Origin: Variovorax sp. EL159
Lineage (GTDB): Bacteria > Pseudomonadota > Gammaproteobacteria > Burkholderiales > Burkholderiaceae_C
Length of the DNA stretch: 64,000 nucleotides
NCBI RefSeq assembly: GCF_900100965.1
Contig: NZ_FMUJ01000001.1
Location: 916,272-980,271 of the forward strand
Reading direction: 5' to 3'
Part shown: piece by piece, positions 23,093 through 32,994 of the stretch
Layout of the letters: the number at the start of each line of letters is the position of its first letter
Numbering within the stretch: position 1 is the first letter of the stretch
Notes under the pieces: model-generated
Databases searched by the model: none
What the model saw: only the letters and a program-made list of their open reading frames with translations
What the model was told of the DNA's origin: nothing
Program-made: the position numbers and the translations under genes

Positions 23093-24973
23093 ATGGACCC
23101 CCGACTTCTGGACTACTACAACAAGGAACTGGTCTACATGCGCGAGGCGGCGAGCGAGTTCGCCAGCTCGCATCCGAAGATCGCGCGCCGTCTCGGCATG
23201 CACGGCATCGAGGTGGCCGACCCGTACGTGGAGCGGCTGATCGAGTCGTTCAGCTTCATGTCGGCGCGCATGCAGATCAAGCTGGACGCGGAATTTCCGC
23301 GCTTCACGCAAAGGCTGCTGGAGGTGCTGTACCCGAACTACCTGAGCCCCACGCCGTCGATGGCGGTGGCGCAATTGCACCCCAGCGTGAAAGAAGGCGA
23401 CTTCACGCGCGGCTTCGTGGTGCCGCGCGGCACGGCCTTTCATGCGCGGGTGCCGCCGGGCGAAGAAACGCCGTGCGAGTTCCGCTCCAGCCAGGACGTG
23501 ACGCTGTGGCCCTTCGAGATCGTCGACGCCAAGCTCACCGGCGCGCCGCCCGACATTCCGGCGCTCGAGCGCTATGTGCCGCCGCACGTGCAGGTGACGG
23601 GGGCACTGCGCCTGCGGCTGCGCATCGTGGGCGAGATGGGGTTCGGCGCGCTGGTCGGGCTCGACCGCCTGCCGATTTATCTGCGCGGCAACGAGCAGGT
23701 CGCCTCGCATCTGTTCGAGCTGCTGCACACCTCGGCGGTGGCCACCTTCGTCGGCGAGCCCGGCAAGCTGATGGAGCGGCCGCACGTGGTGACCGACGGC
23801 GCGCTGGTGCACGAAGGGCTGGCACCGGGCGAGGGGCTGCTGCCGCTGGCGTGGAACACCTTTCACGGCCACAACCTGCTGCACGAATACTTCGCGTGCC
23901 CCGAGCGCTTCTACTTCTTCACGCTCACGCAACTCGCGCCCGGCCTGGCGCGCGTGCCGGGCAAGGAGGTTGAGATCGTCGTGCTGCTGAGCAAGCCGCC
24001 GGGGGCGCTCGGTTCGCTGGTCGATGCCGGGCAGTTCGCGCTGTTCAGCACGCCGGTGGTCAACCTGTTCGAGCGGCGCACCGACCGCATCGAGCTGAAC
24101 GCGGCGCAGCCTGAATTCCACCTGGTGCCCGATCGCTCGCGGCCGTTGGACTTCGAGGTCTATTCGGTCCAGCGCATCGCGGGGCAGCAGGCGCAGACCA
24201 CGGCCGAGCTGGAGTTCCGCCCGCTCTACCAGACGCTCAACGAAGACGAGGGCAACTACGGCCGCTACTTCTCGGTGCGCCGCGAGCCGCGGCTGGTGTC
24301 GGACACGGCGCGCAAGTACGGTACGCGCACGCCCTACATCGGCACCGAGGTGTTCCTGTCGCTGGTCGACCAGCACGAGGCGCCGTACTCCGACAGCCTG
24401 CGCTACCTGTCGGTGAAGGCGATGCTCACCAATCGCGACCTGCCGTGCCTGGTGCCGCGCAACGGGTATGCCGACCTGGCGGTGGCCGATTCGATTCCGG
24501 TGTCGGCGGTCGGCCTGATCCGCCCGCCCAGCACGCCCAAGTCGCCGTTCGCGCAGCGCGAGATCGCATGGCGGCTGATTCGCCAACTGGGCTTCAACCA
24601 CCTGCCGCTGGCCGACATGCCGCACCGAGAGGGCGCGCAGGCGCTGCGCGACATGCTGCGGCTGTTCGTGACGGCCGACAACGACGTGCTGGCCCGCCAG
24701 ATCGACAGCCTCGTCGGCTCGCGCATCCAGCCGGTCACGCGGCGCCTGCCGGGTGCGGGGCCGCTGATCTACGGGCGTGGCGTGCAGTGCACGCTGAGCG
24801 TCGATGAAGAGGGCTTCTCGGGCACGAGCCCGTACCTGCTGGGGCTGGTGCTGGAGCACTACCTCGCGCGGCACGTGAGCATCAACGTCTTCACGCAGAC
24901 GGTGCTCGAATCGATGCAGCGCGGCACCGTCGCCAAATGGCCGGTGCGCATGGGTGGGCGCGGGATCGTCTGA
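23093..24973 (+). CDS. tssF: type VI secretion baseplate protein TssF
   Basis: 626 residues, full length for TssF (ImpG/VasA). Diagnostic N-terminus: DPRLLDYYNKELVYMREAA, then ASSHPKIARRLGMHG, VADPYVERLIESFSFMSAR and FPRFTQRLLEVLYPNYLSPTPS. Later blocks include FHGHNLLHEYFACPERFYFF and the C-terminal LLGLVLEHYLARHVSINVFT before a VAKWPVRMGG-type end. TssF pairs in two copies with one TssG in the baseplate wedge. The gene normally runs straight into tssG, but here the frame is followed after 24 bp by a convergent TetR gene. The partner must therefore be elsewhere or lost. Confidence 0.95.
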   Translation: MDPRLLDYYNKELVYMREAASEFASSHPKIARRLGMHGIEVADPYVERLIESFSFMSARMQIKLDAEFPRFTQRLLEVLYPNYLSPTPSMAVAQLHPSVKEGDFTRGFVVPRGTAFHARVPPGEETPCEFRSSQDVTLWPFEIVDAKLTGAPPDIPALERYVPPHVQVTGALRLRLRIVGEMGFGALVGLDRLPIYLRGNEQVASHLFELLHTSAVATFVGEPGKLMERPHVVTDGALVHEGLAPGEGLLPLAWNTFHGHNLLHEYFACPERFYFFTLTQLAPGLARVPGKEVEIVVLLSKPPGALGSLVDAGQFALFSTPVVNLFERRTDRIELNAAQPEFHLVPDRSRPLDFEVYSVQRIAGQQAQTTAELEFRPLYQTLNEDEGNYGRYFSVRREPRLVSDTARKYGTRTPYIGTEVFLSLVDQHEAPYSDSLRYLSVKAMLTNRDLPCLVPRNGYADLAVADSIPVSAVGLIRPPSTPKSPFAQREIAWRLIRQLGFNHLPLADMPHREGAQALRDMLRLFVTADNDVLARQIDSLVGSRIQPVTRRLPGAGPLIYGRGVQCTLSVDEEGFSGTSPYLLGLVLEHYLARHVSINVFTQTVLESMQRGTVAKWPVRMGGRGIV

Positions 24974-24997
24974 ACTGCGGGCTGGCTGGCCGCTGTG

Positions 24998-25627
24998 TCA
25001 GCGCGGTGCGCCCGATGCACGAGGCGCGCGAGACGCGTGAGGGGCGGGCCCCAGCGCCTGCTCGATCAGCCATCGCATCGCGGCGCGTACTTCCTTCCGG
25101 TCGGCGCCGGCCTCGATTTCGAGCGCGGCCCGGTCGAAGGCGGCCGACAGCAACTGGGACAGCGCATCGACGGACACCTCGCCGCGCCCCATGCCGGCCT
25201 TGCCCAAACCCTGGCGCAGCGAGTGCGCCGCGTTCGCGTCGTCCATCGCCATGATCTCCGTCATGCCCAGCACCGAAGGGCCGTCGATCAGCAGCAGGCG
25301 GGTGCGCCCCGGCACCGTCATCGCATTCAGGTAGGCCTCGCTCCCTTCGAGCAGCGCTTCACGCGGCGCGAGCTGTTCGGGCGTCGCCGCTTCGATGTCG
25401 GCGGCCACGGCCTCCGACTCGCGCACCAGCACCTGCCTGAACAGATCGCGCTTGTCGGTGAAGTGGTGGTAGAGCGCCCCGCGCGTGATGCCCGCGGCCT
25501 CGGCGATTTCTGGCGTGGAGGTGTCGCCATAGCCCTTGCTGACGAACAGCGCGCGGGCCGCCTCGATCAGCGCGAGGCGGGTGGTTTCGGTGCGTTCGCG
25601 ATTGGTACGTGCCGGTGCTTTGGCCAT
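24998..25627 (-). CDS. TetR-family repressor
   Basis: 209 residues. The N-terminal HTH reads LIEAARALFVSKGYGDTSTPEIAEAAGITRGALYHHFTDKRDLF over residues about 20-64. The C-terminal effector domain is of the TetR_C type seen near small drug- or solvent-response genes (LLIDGPSVLGMTEIMAMDD). The tail is low-complexity Ala/Pro/Arg. It is divergent from the VOC protein gene. The 84-bp gap holds two matching palindromes, which implies autoregulation and control of the VOC gene. Confidence 0.92.
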   Translation of the reverse strand: MAKAPARTNRERTETTRLALIEAARALFVSKGYGDTSTPEIAEAAGITRGALYHHFTDKRDLFRQVLVRESEAVAADIEAATPEQLAPREALLEGSEAYLNAMTVPGRTRLLLIDGPSVLGMTEIMAMDDANAAHSLRQGLGKAGMGRGEVSVDALSQLLSAAFDRAALEIEAGADRKEVRAAMRWLIEQALGPAPHASRAPRASGAPR

Positions 25628-25638
25628 GCCCCTAATTT

Positions 25639-25655
25639 ACATGCAGTCTGTTTGT
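25639..25655. promoter_or_regulatory. TetR operator copy 1
   Basis: ACATGCAG-T-CTGTTTGT, an imperfect 8-1-8 palindrome 11 bp upstream of the TetR start. Its core CAGTCTG is identical to copy 2. Confidence 0.55.
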
Positions 25656-25672
25656 GAATTAATATTCAACTT

Positions 25673-25689
25673 ACATTCAGTCTGTATGT
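25673..25689. promoter_or_regulatory. TetR operator copy 2
   Basis: ACATTCAG-T-CTGTATGT, an 8-1-8 palindrome with one mismatch, 22 bp upstream of the VOC start and 34 bp from copy 1 centre to centre. Confidence 0.6.
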
Positions 25690-25711
25690 TTTATATGAAA
25701 GGAAGAAAACC

Positions 25712-26140
25712 GTGAAAGTAACGAGCTACTACCCCGTGGTCATGACCCACGACGTCGCCGCGACGGCCCGCTTCTATGGCCAGCATTTCGGTTTCGTGGC
25801 GCTGTTCACGAGCAATTGGTACGTGCATCTGCAACTGGCGGACAACGCCGCAGTCAACCTGGCCGTGCTCGACGCGGGGCATGAAACCATTCCGGTGCCC
25901 GCGCGTGGACAGGTGGCCGGTGGGTTGCTGCTGAACTTCGAGGTGGACGACCCCGATGCGGTGCACGACCGGCTGAAGGCGGCCGGCCTGCCGATCCTGC
26001 TGTCGCTGCGTGACGAGGCCTTCGGCCAGAGGCACTTCATCACGAGCGACCCGAACGGCGTGTTGATCGACATCATCAAGCCGATTCCGCCGAGCGGGGA
26101 GTTCGCGGCGCAGTACGAGGTCGGCGCGCTGCCGACCTGA
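25712..26140 (+). CDS. VOC-family (glyoxalase/bleomycin-resistance-like) protein
   Basis: 142 residues from GTG 25712 with AAAGGAAGAAAACC before it. One VOC domain: [26 protein letters not shown] at the start, [11 protein letters not shown] in the middle, and a closing strand [16 protein letters not shown] with the C-terminal acidic metal-ligand position. VOC proteins are metal-dependent isomerases, dioxygenases or drug-binding proteins; nothing here identifies the substrate. Control by the adjacent TetR protein suggests a response to a small toxic compound. Confidence 0.88.
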   Translation: MKVTSYYPVVMTHDVAATARFYGQHFGFVALFTSNWYVHLQLADNAAVNLAVLDAGHETIPVPARGQVAGGLLLNFEVDDPDAVHDRLKAAGLPILLSLRDEAFGQRHFITSDPNGVLIDIIKPIPPSGEFAAQYEVGALPT

Positions 26141-26147
26141 GGGGCGA

Positions 26148-28004
<1,857 letters not shown>

Positions 28005-28077
28005 GGCGGGCGATCTCCCAGGTAGCCGGCAACTTTAGCCGTGCCTGCATGACCTTGCCCCGAAAAGGTGCGTTCTT

Positions 28078-29022
28078 CTACAGCTTGCGAGGCTTCTCTT
28101 CGGCGGGTGCCGATCGGGCCGCGGACTTTGGTTGCATGCCGCCCAGCCGTTCGCTCAGGAAGTCGATGAAAGTACGCAGCTTGGGCGCCATGTATTGCCG
28201 GCTCGTGTACACGGCAAAGAGCGTGACGGGCGGCGAATCGAAGTCGGGCAGCAGCCGCACCAGCCGGCCCTTTGCCAGGTCGTCGTCGATCAGCCAGAGC
28301 GGCATGAAGGCGATGCCCATGCCGGCGTGCACCGCATGCAGTGTGAGCGTGGTGTCGTCGGAGCGCATGGCCGGTGCAAGGCGCAGCGGAAACATCCGCC
28401 CGCCCGGCCCCTTGAGCGCGAGGTTCTCCAGGTTCACGTAGCTCGGCACGATCGCGCCAAGGCGCGCCAGATCGGCGGGCAGGGCGGGAGCGCCACCCGC
28501 GCGCTTCAGGTACGCCGGTGTGCCGGCGAGGTAGAAGGGCACGCGGCACAGCGGCCGCGCGATCAATGCGGACGAGAGTTCCTGCGTGGCGCGCAGCGCA
28601 AGGTCGTAGCCATCGGCCGCGAGATCGACCTTGCGGTTTTCCAGGTGCATGTCGACCAGCACCTCCGGGTAGCGCTCGCGGTAGTCGGCCAGCACGCGCG
28701 CAAAACGCGGCGTGGCACACCAGACCGGCGCGCTCACCTTGAGCTGGCCGCGCGGTGTCTCGCTGGTCTGGCCGATGGCGGCTTCGGCCGCGTCGAGCAG
28801 GTCGAGCGCGCGGCGGCTCTGTTCGTACCAGGCGGTGCCGGCCTCGGTCAGGCTCAGGTGCCGGCTCGAACGGTGCAGCAGTCGCGCGCCGAGCGATTTT
28901 TCGAGCTGGGCCACGTGCTTGCTGGCCATCGGCGGCGACATGCCCAGGCGCCCGGCCGCCGCCACGAAACTGCCGGCCTCGACGACTTCGCGGAACACGC
29001 GCAGGCTGGTCATCTGGTCCAT
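28078..29022 (-). CDS. LysR-family regulator of the divergent dioxygenase gene
   Basis: 314 residues from ATG 29022, which is preceded by AAGGAGCTCAG. The HTH (SLRVFREVVEAGSFVAAAGRL, then MSPPMASKHVAQLEKSLGARLLHR) and the LysR substrate domain (LKVSAPVWCATPRFARVLADY) are complete. The C-terminal tail (RSAPAEEKPRKL) is charged. It is divergent from the DODA-type dioxygenase and has two matching palindromes in the shared 111-bp promoter region. Confidence 0.93.
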   Translation of the reverse strand: MDQMTSLRVFREVVEAGSFVAAAGRLGMSPPMASKHVAQLEKSLGARLLHRSSRHLSLTEAGTAWYEQSRRALDLLDAAEAAIGQTSETPRGQLKVSAPVWCATPRFARVLADYRERYPEVLVDMHLENRKVDLAADGYDLALRATQELSSALIARPLCRVPFYLAGTPAYLKRAGGAPALPADLARLGAIVPSYVNLENLALKGPGGRMFPLRLAPAMRSDDTTLTLHAVHAGMGIAFMPLWLIDDDLAKGRLVRLLPDFDSPPVTLFAVYTSRQYMAPKLRTFIDFLSERLGGMQPKSAARSAPAEEKPRKL

Positions 29023-29039
29023 CTGAGCTCCTTTGAAGA

Positions 29040-29054
29040 TTTCCTGTGAGGAAC
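29040..29054. promoter_or_regulatory. LysR-site copy 1
   Basis: TTTCCT-GTG-AGGAAC, a 6-3-6 palindrome with one mismatch, 18 bp upstream of the LysR start. Confidence 0.55.
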
Positions 29055-29080
29055 TGATTCGATGCATCCTAGCCTGTCGA

Positions 29081-29095
29081 TTTCCTGGGAGGAAA
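29081..29095. promoter_or_regulatory. LysR-site copy 2
   Basis: TTTCCT-GGG-AGGAAA, a perfect 6-3-6 palindrome, 41 bp from copy 1 centre to centre, or about four helical turns. It lies 38 bp upstream of the dioxygenase start codon. Confidence 0.6.
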
Positions 29096-29133
29096 TATCT
29101 ACAGTCGATGCAACGCTTTCAAGGAGCATCGAC

Positions 29134-29958
29134 TTGACCCACGACAACACGAACAACTCGCGCCTGCCGACCTATTTCATCTCGCACGGCGGTGGCCCCT
29201 GGCCCTGGATGAAGAAGGAAATGGGCCCGACCTACGACCAGCTCGCGGCCTCGCTGGCCGACATGCCACGCCAGATCGGCCGCACGCCGAGCGCGATCCT
29301 CATGGTGTCGGCGCATTGGGAGGCGCCCGCCTTCACGGTGCAGGGCAACCCGAAGCCGCCCATGATCTACGACTACGGCGGCTTCCCGGCCCACACCTAC
29401 GAGGTGCACTACGACGCGCCGGGCTCGCCCGAACTCGCGCAGCGTGTGCAGGCGCTGATTGCCACAGCAGGCCTGCCGGTGCAGATCGACCCCGAGCGCG
29501 GCTACGACCACGGCATGTTCTCGCCGATGGCCGCGATGTACCCCAAGGCCGACGTGCCGGTGGTGCAACTGTCGCTGCGGCGCGGGCTCGACCCGGCCGA
29601 GCACCTGGCGCTGGGCCGCGCGCTCGCGCCGCTGCGCGACGAGAACGTGCTGATCGTCGGCAGCGGCCTGAGCTATCACAACCTGCGCAATTTCGGGCCG
29701 CAGGCGCATGGCGTGTCGAAGGCCTTCGACGATTGGCTCGACGAGGCGGTGGTCAAGGGTTCAGCGGCCGAGCGCAGTGCGCAACTGCTCGACTGGGCCT
29801 CGGCCCCGGCCGCGCGCATGGCGCATCCGCGTGAAGAGCACCTGATTCCGTTGATGGTCGCGGTCGGCGCGGCAGAGGCCGATGCCGGCGAGCGCGTCTA
29901 TCACGAAGACGCCTTCATGGGCGGCCTCGTCGTGTCCAGCTTCCGCTTCGGCGCGTGA
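29134..29958 (+). CDS. DODA-type extradiol ring-cleavage dioxygenase (YgiD-like)
   Basis: 274 residues. TTG 29134 is preceded by AAGGAG at seven bases, and no ATG in frame is better placed; the earlier ATG 29062 would put the regulator sites inside the gene. LigB-fold motifs: YFISHGGGPWPWM (first metal His), VSAHWEAPAF, and GYDHGMFSPMAAMYP. The family cleaves catechol-type rings (4,5-DOPA dioxygenase) or related compounds using Fe(II) or Zn(II). The divergent LysR gene probably regulates it. Confidence 0.9.
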   Translation: MTHDNTNNSRLPTYFISHGGGPWPWMKKEMGPTYDQLAASLADMPRQIGRTPSAILMVSAHWEAPAFTVQGNPKPPMIYDYGGFPAHTYEVHYDAPGSPELAQRVQALIATAGLPVQIDPERGYDHGMFSPMAAMYPKADVPVVQLSLRRGLDPAEHLALGRALAPLRDENVLIVGSGLSYHNLRNFGPQAHGVSKAFDDWLDEAVVKGSAAERSAQLLDWASAPAARMAHPREEHLIPLMVAVGAAEADAGERVYHEDAFMGGLVVSSFRFGA

Positions 29959-29968
29959 ACCTGCGGCG

Positions 29969-31435
29969 CTAGTTCCGCCGCGCGCCGTCGGCATCCACCA
30001 GCCCGACGCGCGTCTGCCGGCCCCAGGTGCCGCGCCCCGTCAGGAAGGTCCACCAACCCCATGCCGCGCCGGTGTGCCGCAGGATCTGGAAGGTGAAGGG
30101 CTCGATCAGCGCGGCCATGAAGGCCTGCGCCATGTTCGCCTCGCTGCCCTGACCGATCCAGCGCCGGTACAGGAACACCGACCACAGGTGAAAGGCGAGG
30201 TCGAGCACGATCTTCGCGCCGATCACGCCCGCCACCGGCGCCAGCACGCCGAAGCTGCCGCGCACCAGGTACATCAGCAAGAGCCCGAAGGCGGCCAGGC
30301 CATACAGCGGCTGCAGCGTGTCGATGGCCTTCACCGGCAGCATCGCGATGCCGAGCCAGCCATAGCGCCGGTCGCCCACCATCGCGCGGTACCAGTATTG
30401 CGTCTGCAGGAAGCCGCCGAACCAGCGCCGGCGTTGGCGCAGGAAGGCGCCGGTGCTGCTTGGTGCATCGGTGTGCGCCTGCGCATCGCCGAGCACGCGC
30501 ACGGTCCACGGCAGGCTGTGCGCCTGGGCATGGCGATGCAGGCGATGGATGAGTTCGTAGTCTTCCACCAGGCAATCGGTGTCGAAGCCACCGACCGCGC
30601 GTACCGCATCGAGCCGGAAACCAGCGAAGGCGCCCGAGATCAGCAGCAGGCCGTTGACGCGCATCCATGCATAGCGCGAGAGGAAGTTGCGGATGTACTC
30701 GTAGGTCTGGAACCACTGGAAGCAGCGGCCCGTCAGCGTGCGGCTGCACACCGGCGTGATGACGCCAGTGGCCGCGACGAGGTTTGGCTCGGACGAAAAA
30801 GCCTGCCGCACGGCGGCGATGGCCTTGCGATCGAGCAGCGTGTCGCCGTCCACCGTGAGCACCGTGTCGGTGTCGATGCAGAGAATGGCCGCATTGAGTG
30901 CTACCGCCTTGCCCCCGTGCGGCAGCCGCAGCCAATACAGGTTGGGGTGCGTCGCGCTGGCCGCGCTCAGTTCGCCGAGCGGCGGCGCGACAAGGCCGTA
31001 GCGCGTGGTGAGCAGCTCGGCCGTGCCGTCGCTGGAACCATCGTCCGCGATCACGATGCGGTCGGGCACGTCGCTCTGGCCGAGCAGCGCGGCCAGCGTC
31101 ACGGGCAGCACTGCGGCCTCGTTGTGTGAGGCGACGATCACGCCCAGCGTGTTGCGGCGCGTGCCGCCCGTGCCGGTCGCTTCAGTCGTTGCGGCCCGGG
31201 GCCGCAGGATCGGCAAGGTCATCCAGCCGACGAACAGCAGCAGCACGGTGTCGTACAGCACATAGGCCACGCCGACCGACCAGGCCCGGACGTTGCCGAC
31301 GCGAAAGGCCATGGCAAAGAGCAAAGCCCACAGCACAAGCACGCCGCCATGAATCAGCCAGCTTCGCAACGGCGTGCTGGGAGAGGACAGGCGCGGCGAT
31401 GCGGCCACGAAGGCGCGTTGGAGGGAATCGTTCAA
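29969..31435 (-). CDS. family 2 glycosyltransferase, membrane-bound (PgaC/BcsA-like)
   Basis: About 488 residues. Two N-terminal membrane helices (SWLIHGGVLVLWALLFAMAF; VAYVLYDTVLLLFVGWM) precede a GT2 domain with VIVASHNEAAVLP, IADDGSSDGT, a DGDT metal site, an ED acid motif (CLVEDYELI) and a QRRRWFGG acceptor motif. At least two C-terminal helices follow. This is a processive-type polysaccharide synthase fold, but no bcs or pga accessory gene is near. The start is uncertain: TTG 31435 is used because the frame further upstream would overlap the divergent cytochrome b561 gene. No Shine-Dalgarno is visible. Confidence 0.85.
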   Translation of the reverse strand: MNDSLQRAFVAASPRLSSPSTPLRSWLIHGGVLVLWALLFAMAFRVGNVRAWSVGVAYVLYDTVLLLFVGWMTLPILRPRAATTEATGTGGTRRNTLGVIVASHNEAAVLPVTLAALLGQSDVPDRIVIADDGSSDGTAELLTTRYGLVAPPLGELSAASATHPNLYWLRLPHGGKAVALNAAILCIDTDTVLTVDGDTLLDRKAIAAVRQAFSSEPNLVAATGVITPVCSRTLTGRCFQWFQTYEYIRNFLSRYAWMRVNGLLLISGAFAGFRLDAVRAVGGFDTDCLVEDYELIHRLHRHAQAHSLPWTVRVLGDAQAHTDAPSSTGAFLRQRRRWFGGFLQTQYWYRAMVGDRRYGWLGIAMLPVKAIDTLQPLYGLAAFGLLLMYLVRGSFGVLAPVAGVIGAKIVLDLAFHLWSVFLYRRWIGQGSEANMAQAFMAALIEPFTFQILRHTGAAWGWWTFLTGRGTWGRQTRVGLVDADGARRN

Positions 31436-31563
31436 GAGGATGTGCCCGGGCGACGAACGGTGATACGCAAAAAATCGGCCAGCGGTTTCAAAAGGCCGAG
31501 GACAAAGCCGGGACAATCGAAAACGCTCCTGACTGAGTCGGCCCACGCCCGAAAATTCCCCGC

Positions 31564-32124
31564 ATGCTCCCACAAACCCGCTACACCCGGACCGCCATGG
31601 CATTGCACTGGCTGGTCGCGGTGCTCATGGCCGTCAACATCGCATTGATCCTGCTGGTCGACCACTACCCCGACGACTGGGTGCGCCCCGCCGTCGACAC
31701 CCACAAGTCGATCGGCATCACCGTGCTGGGGCTCGTGATCCTGCGGCTTCTGTGGCGTGCCACGCACCGGCCACCGGCCATGCCCGGCTCGTACGGGCCG
31801 CTCGAACGCTTCGCCGCGCATGCGGCCCACGGGGTGCTTTACCTGCTGATGGTGTTGCTGCCGCTGTCGGGCTGGATGCACGACTCGGCCTGGAAGGACG
31901 CGGCCACGCACCCGATGCAGCTCTTCGGGCTGTTCGAATGGCCGCGCATCGGCTGGATCATGGCCATCGAGCCTGTCGCCAAGGAGACCTGGCACACCGT
32001 GCTCGGCGGCGTGCACACCTGGGCCGGCTACGTGCTTTACGTGATGTTCGGGCTGCACGTGCTGGGCGCGCTCAAGCACCAGTTCATCGACGGCGAAGCC
32101 GAACTCCAGCGGATGCTGCCATGA
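31564..32124 (+). CDS. cytochrome b561
   Basis: 186 residues, four membrane helices with heme-ligating His in ALHWLVAVLMAVNI, VDTHKSIGITV, FAAHAAHGVLYLLMVLLPLSGW and LGGVHTWAGYVLYVMFGLHVLGALKH. It carries electrons between quinone and a partner in the inner membrane; bacterial members such as CybB use ubiquinol and can oxidise superoxide. Its stop overlaps the ATG of the following hydrolase (ATGA), so the two are co-translated. Confidence 0.93.
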   Translation: MLPQTRYTRTAMALHWLVAVLMAVNIALILLVDHYPDDWVRPAVDTHKSIGITVLGLVILRLLWRATHRPPAMPGSYGPLERFAAHAAHGVLYLLMVLLPLSGWMHDSAWKDAATHPMQLFGLFEWPRIGWIMAIEPVAKETWHTVLGGVHTWAGYVLYVMFGLHVLGALKHQFIDGEAELQRMLP

Positions 32125-32987
32125 GCACCGGCACCATCACCATCGAACAGGCCCGCGCCGAGATCGCCCGCATCGATGCGCTTTCCACGCACCACGACCC
32201 GGTGCACGAAGGCGTGCGCGTGCGCTGGCGCCGCTTCGGCACCGACACCTCGAAGCCGCCGCTGGTGCTGCTGCACGGCGGCCACGGCAGCTGGATGCAC
32301 TGGCTGCGCAACGCCGAGGCGCTGTCGGCCCACCGCACGCTCTGGCTGCCCGACATGCCGGGCTTTCTCGATTCCGATGCGCTGCCCCGCGTGGCGCCCG
32401 GCGAAGATTCGCTCTTGCCGCTGTTGAAGGCGCTTGGCGGCACGCTCGATGGGCTGATCGGCGCCGGCACGCCCATCGACCTCGGCGGCTTTTCCTTCGG
32501 CGGGCTCACTGCCGCCCGCTTCGCGGTGCAGCGCGGCGCGATCCGCCGGCTGGCGCTCCTGGGCAGCGGCGGTCACGGCACGCTGCGGCGCATGACGGTG
32601 CAGATGATCAACTGGCGCGCCGCGCCCGACCGTGAGGCAGAACGCGCCGCGCTGCTGCACAACCTGGGCGCGCTGATGCTGCACGACAAGGCCGCCATCG
32701 ACCCGCTGGCCTTCGAGATCCACGACATCTCCTGCCACGGCACGCGCTTTCGCAGCAAGGAGGTGTCGCTTGCGGGCGGGCTGCAGGCGGCGCTCGACAC
32801 GCTCGGCGTGCCGACGCTGCTGCTCTGGGGCGAATACGACGTCACCGCCGACCCGCGCCCGCTGGTGGCGCAACTGGTGGCCGAAGGGCCGCACCGCGAA
32901 GGCACGGTGATCGACGGCGCCGGGCACTGGGTGCAGTACGAGCGCGCCGCGCAGGTCAACGCGCGGCTGATGGCGTTTCTCGGCTGA
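32121..32987 (+). CDS. alpha/beta hydrolase
   Basis: 288 residues, cytoplasmic (no signal peptide). VLLHGGHGSWMHW forms the oxyanion loop. The nucleophile elbow is GGFSFGGLTA (G-x-S-x-G), the acid is in WGEYDVTADPRP, and the His is in GAGHWVQYERA. The type resembles meta-cleavage product hydrolases and esterases. The start codon overlaps the cytochrome b561 stop by four bases. Why the two are coupled is not apparent. Confidence 0.9.
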   Translation: MSTGTITIEQARAEIARIDALSTHHDPVHEGVRVRWRRFGTDTSKPPLVLLHGGHGSWMHWLRNAEALSAHRTLWLPDMPGFLDSDALPRVAPGEDSLLPLLKALGGTLDGLIGAGTPIDLGGFSFGGLTAARFAVQRGAIRRLALLGSGGHGTLRRMTVQMINWRAAPDREAERAALLHNLGALMLHDKAAIDPLAFEIHDISCHGTRFRSKEVSLAGGLQAALDTLGVPTLLLWGEYDVTADPRPLVAQLVAEGPHREGTVIDGAGHWVQYERAAQVNARLMAFLG

Positions 32988-32994
32988 GGCTCCT

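Noticed and set aside
23057..24874. 600-residue minus-strand frame across tssF
   Set aside because: Antisense shadow of the intact tssF gene.
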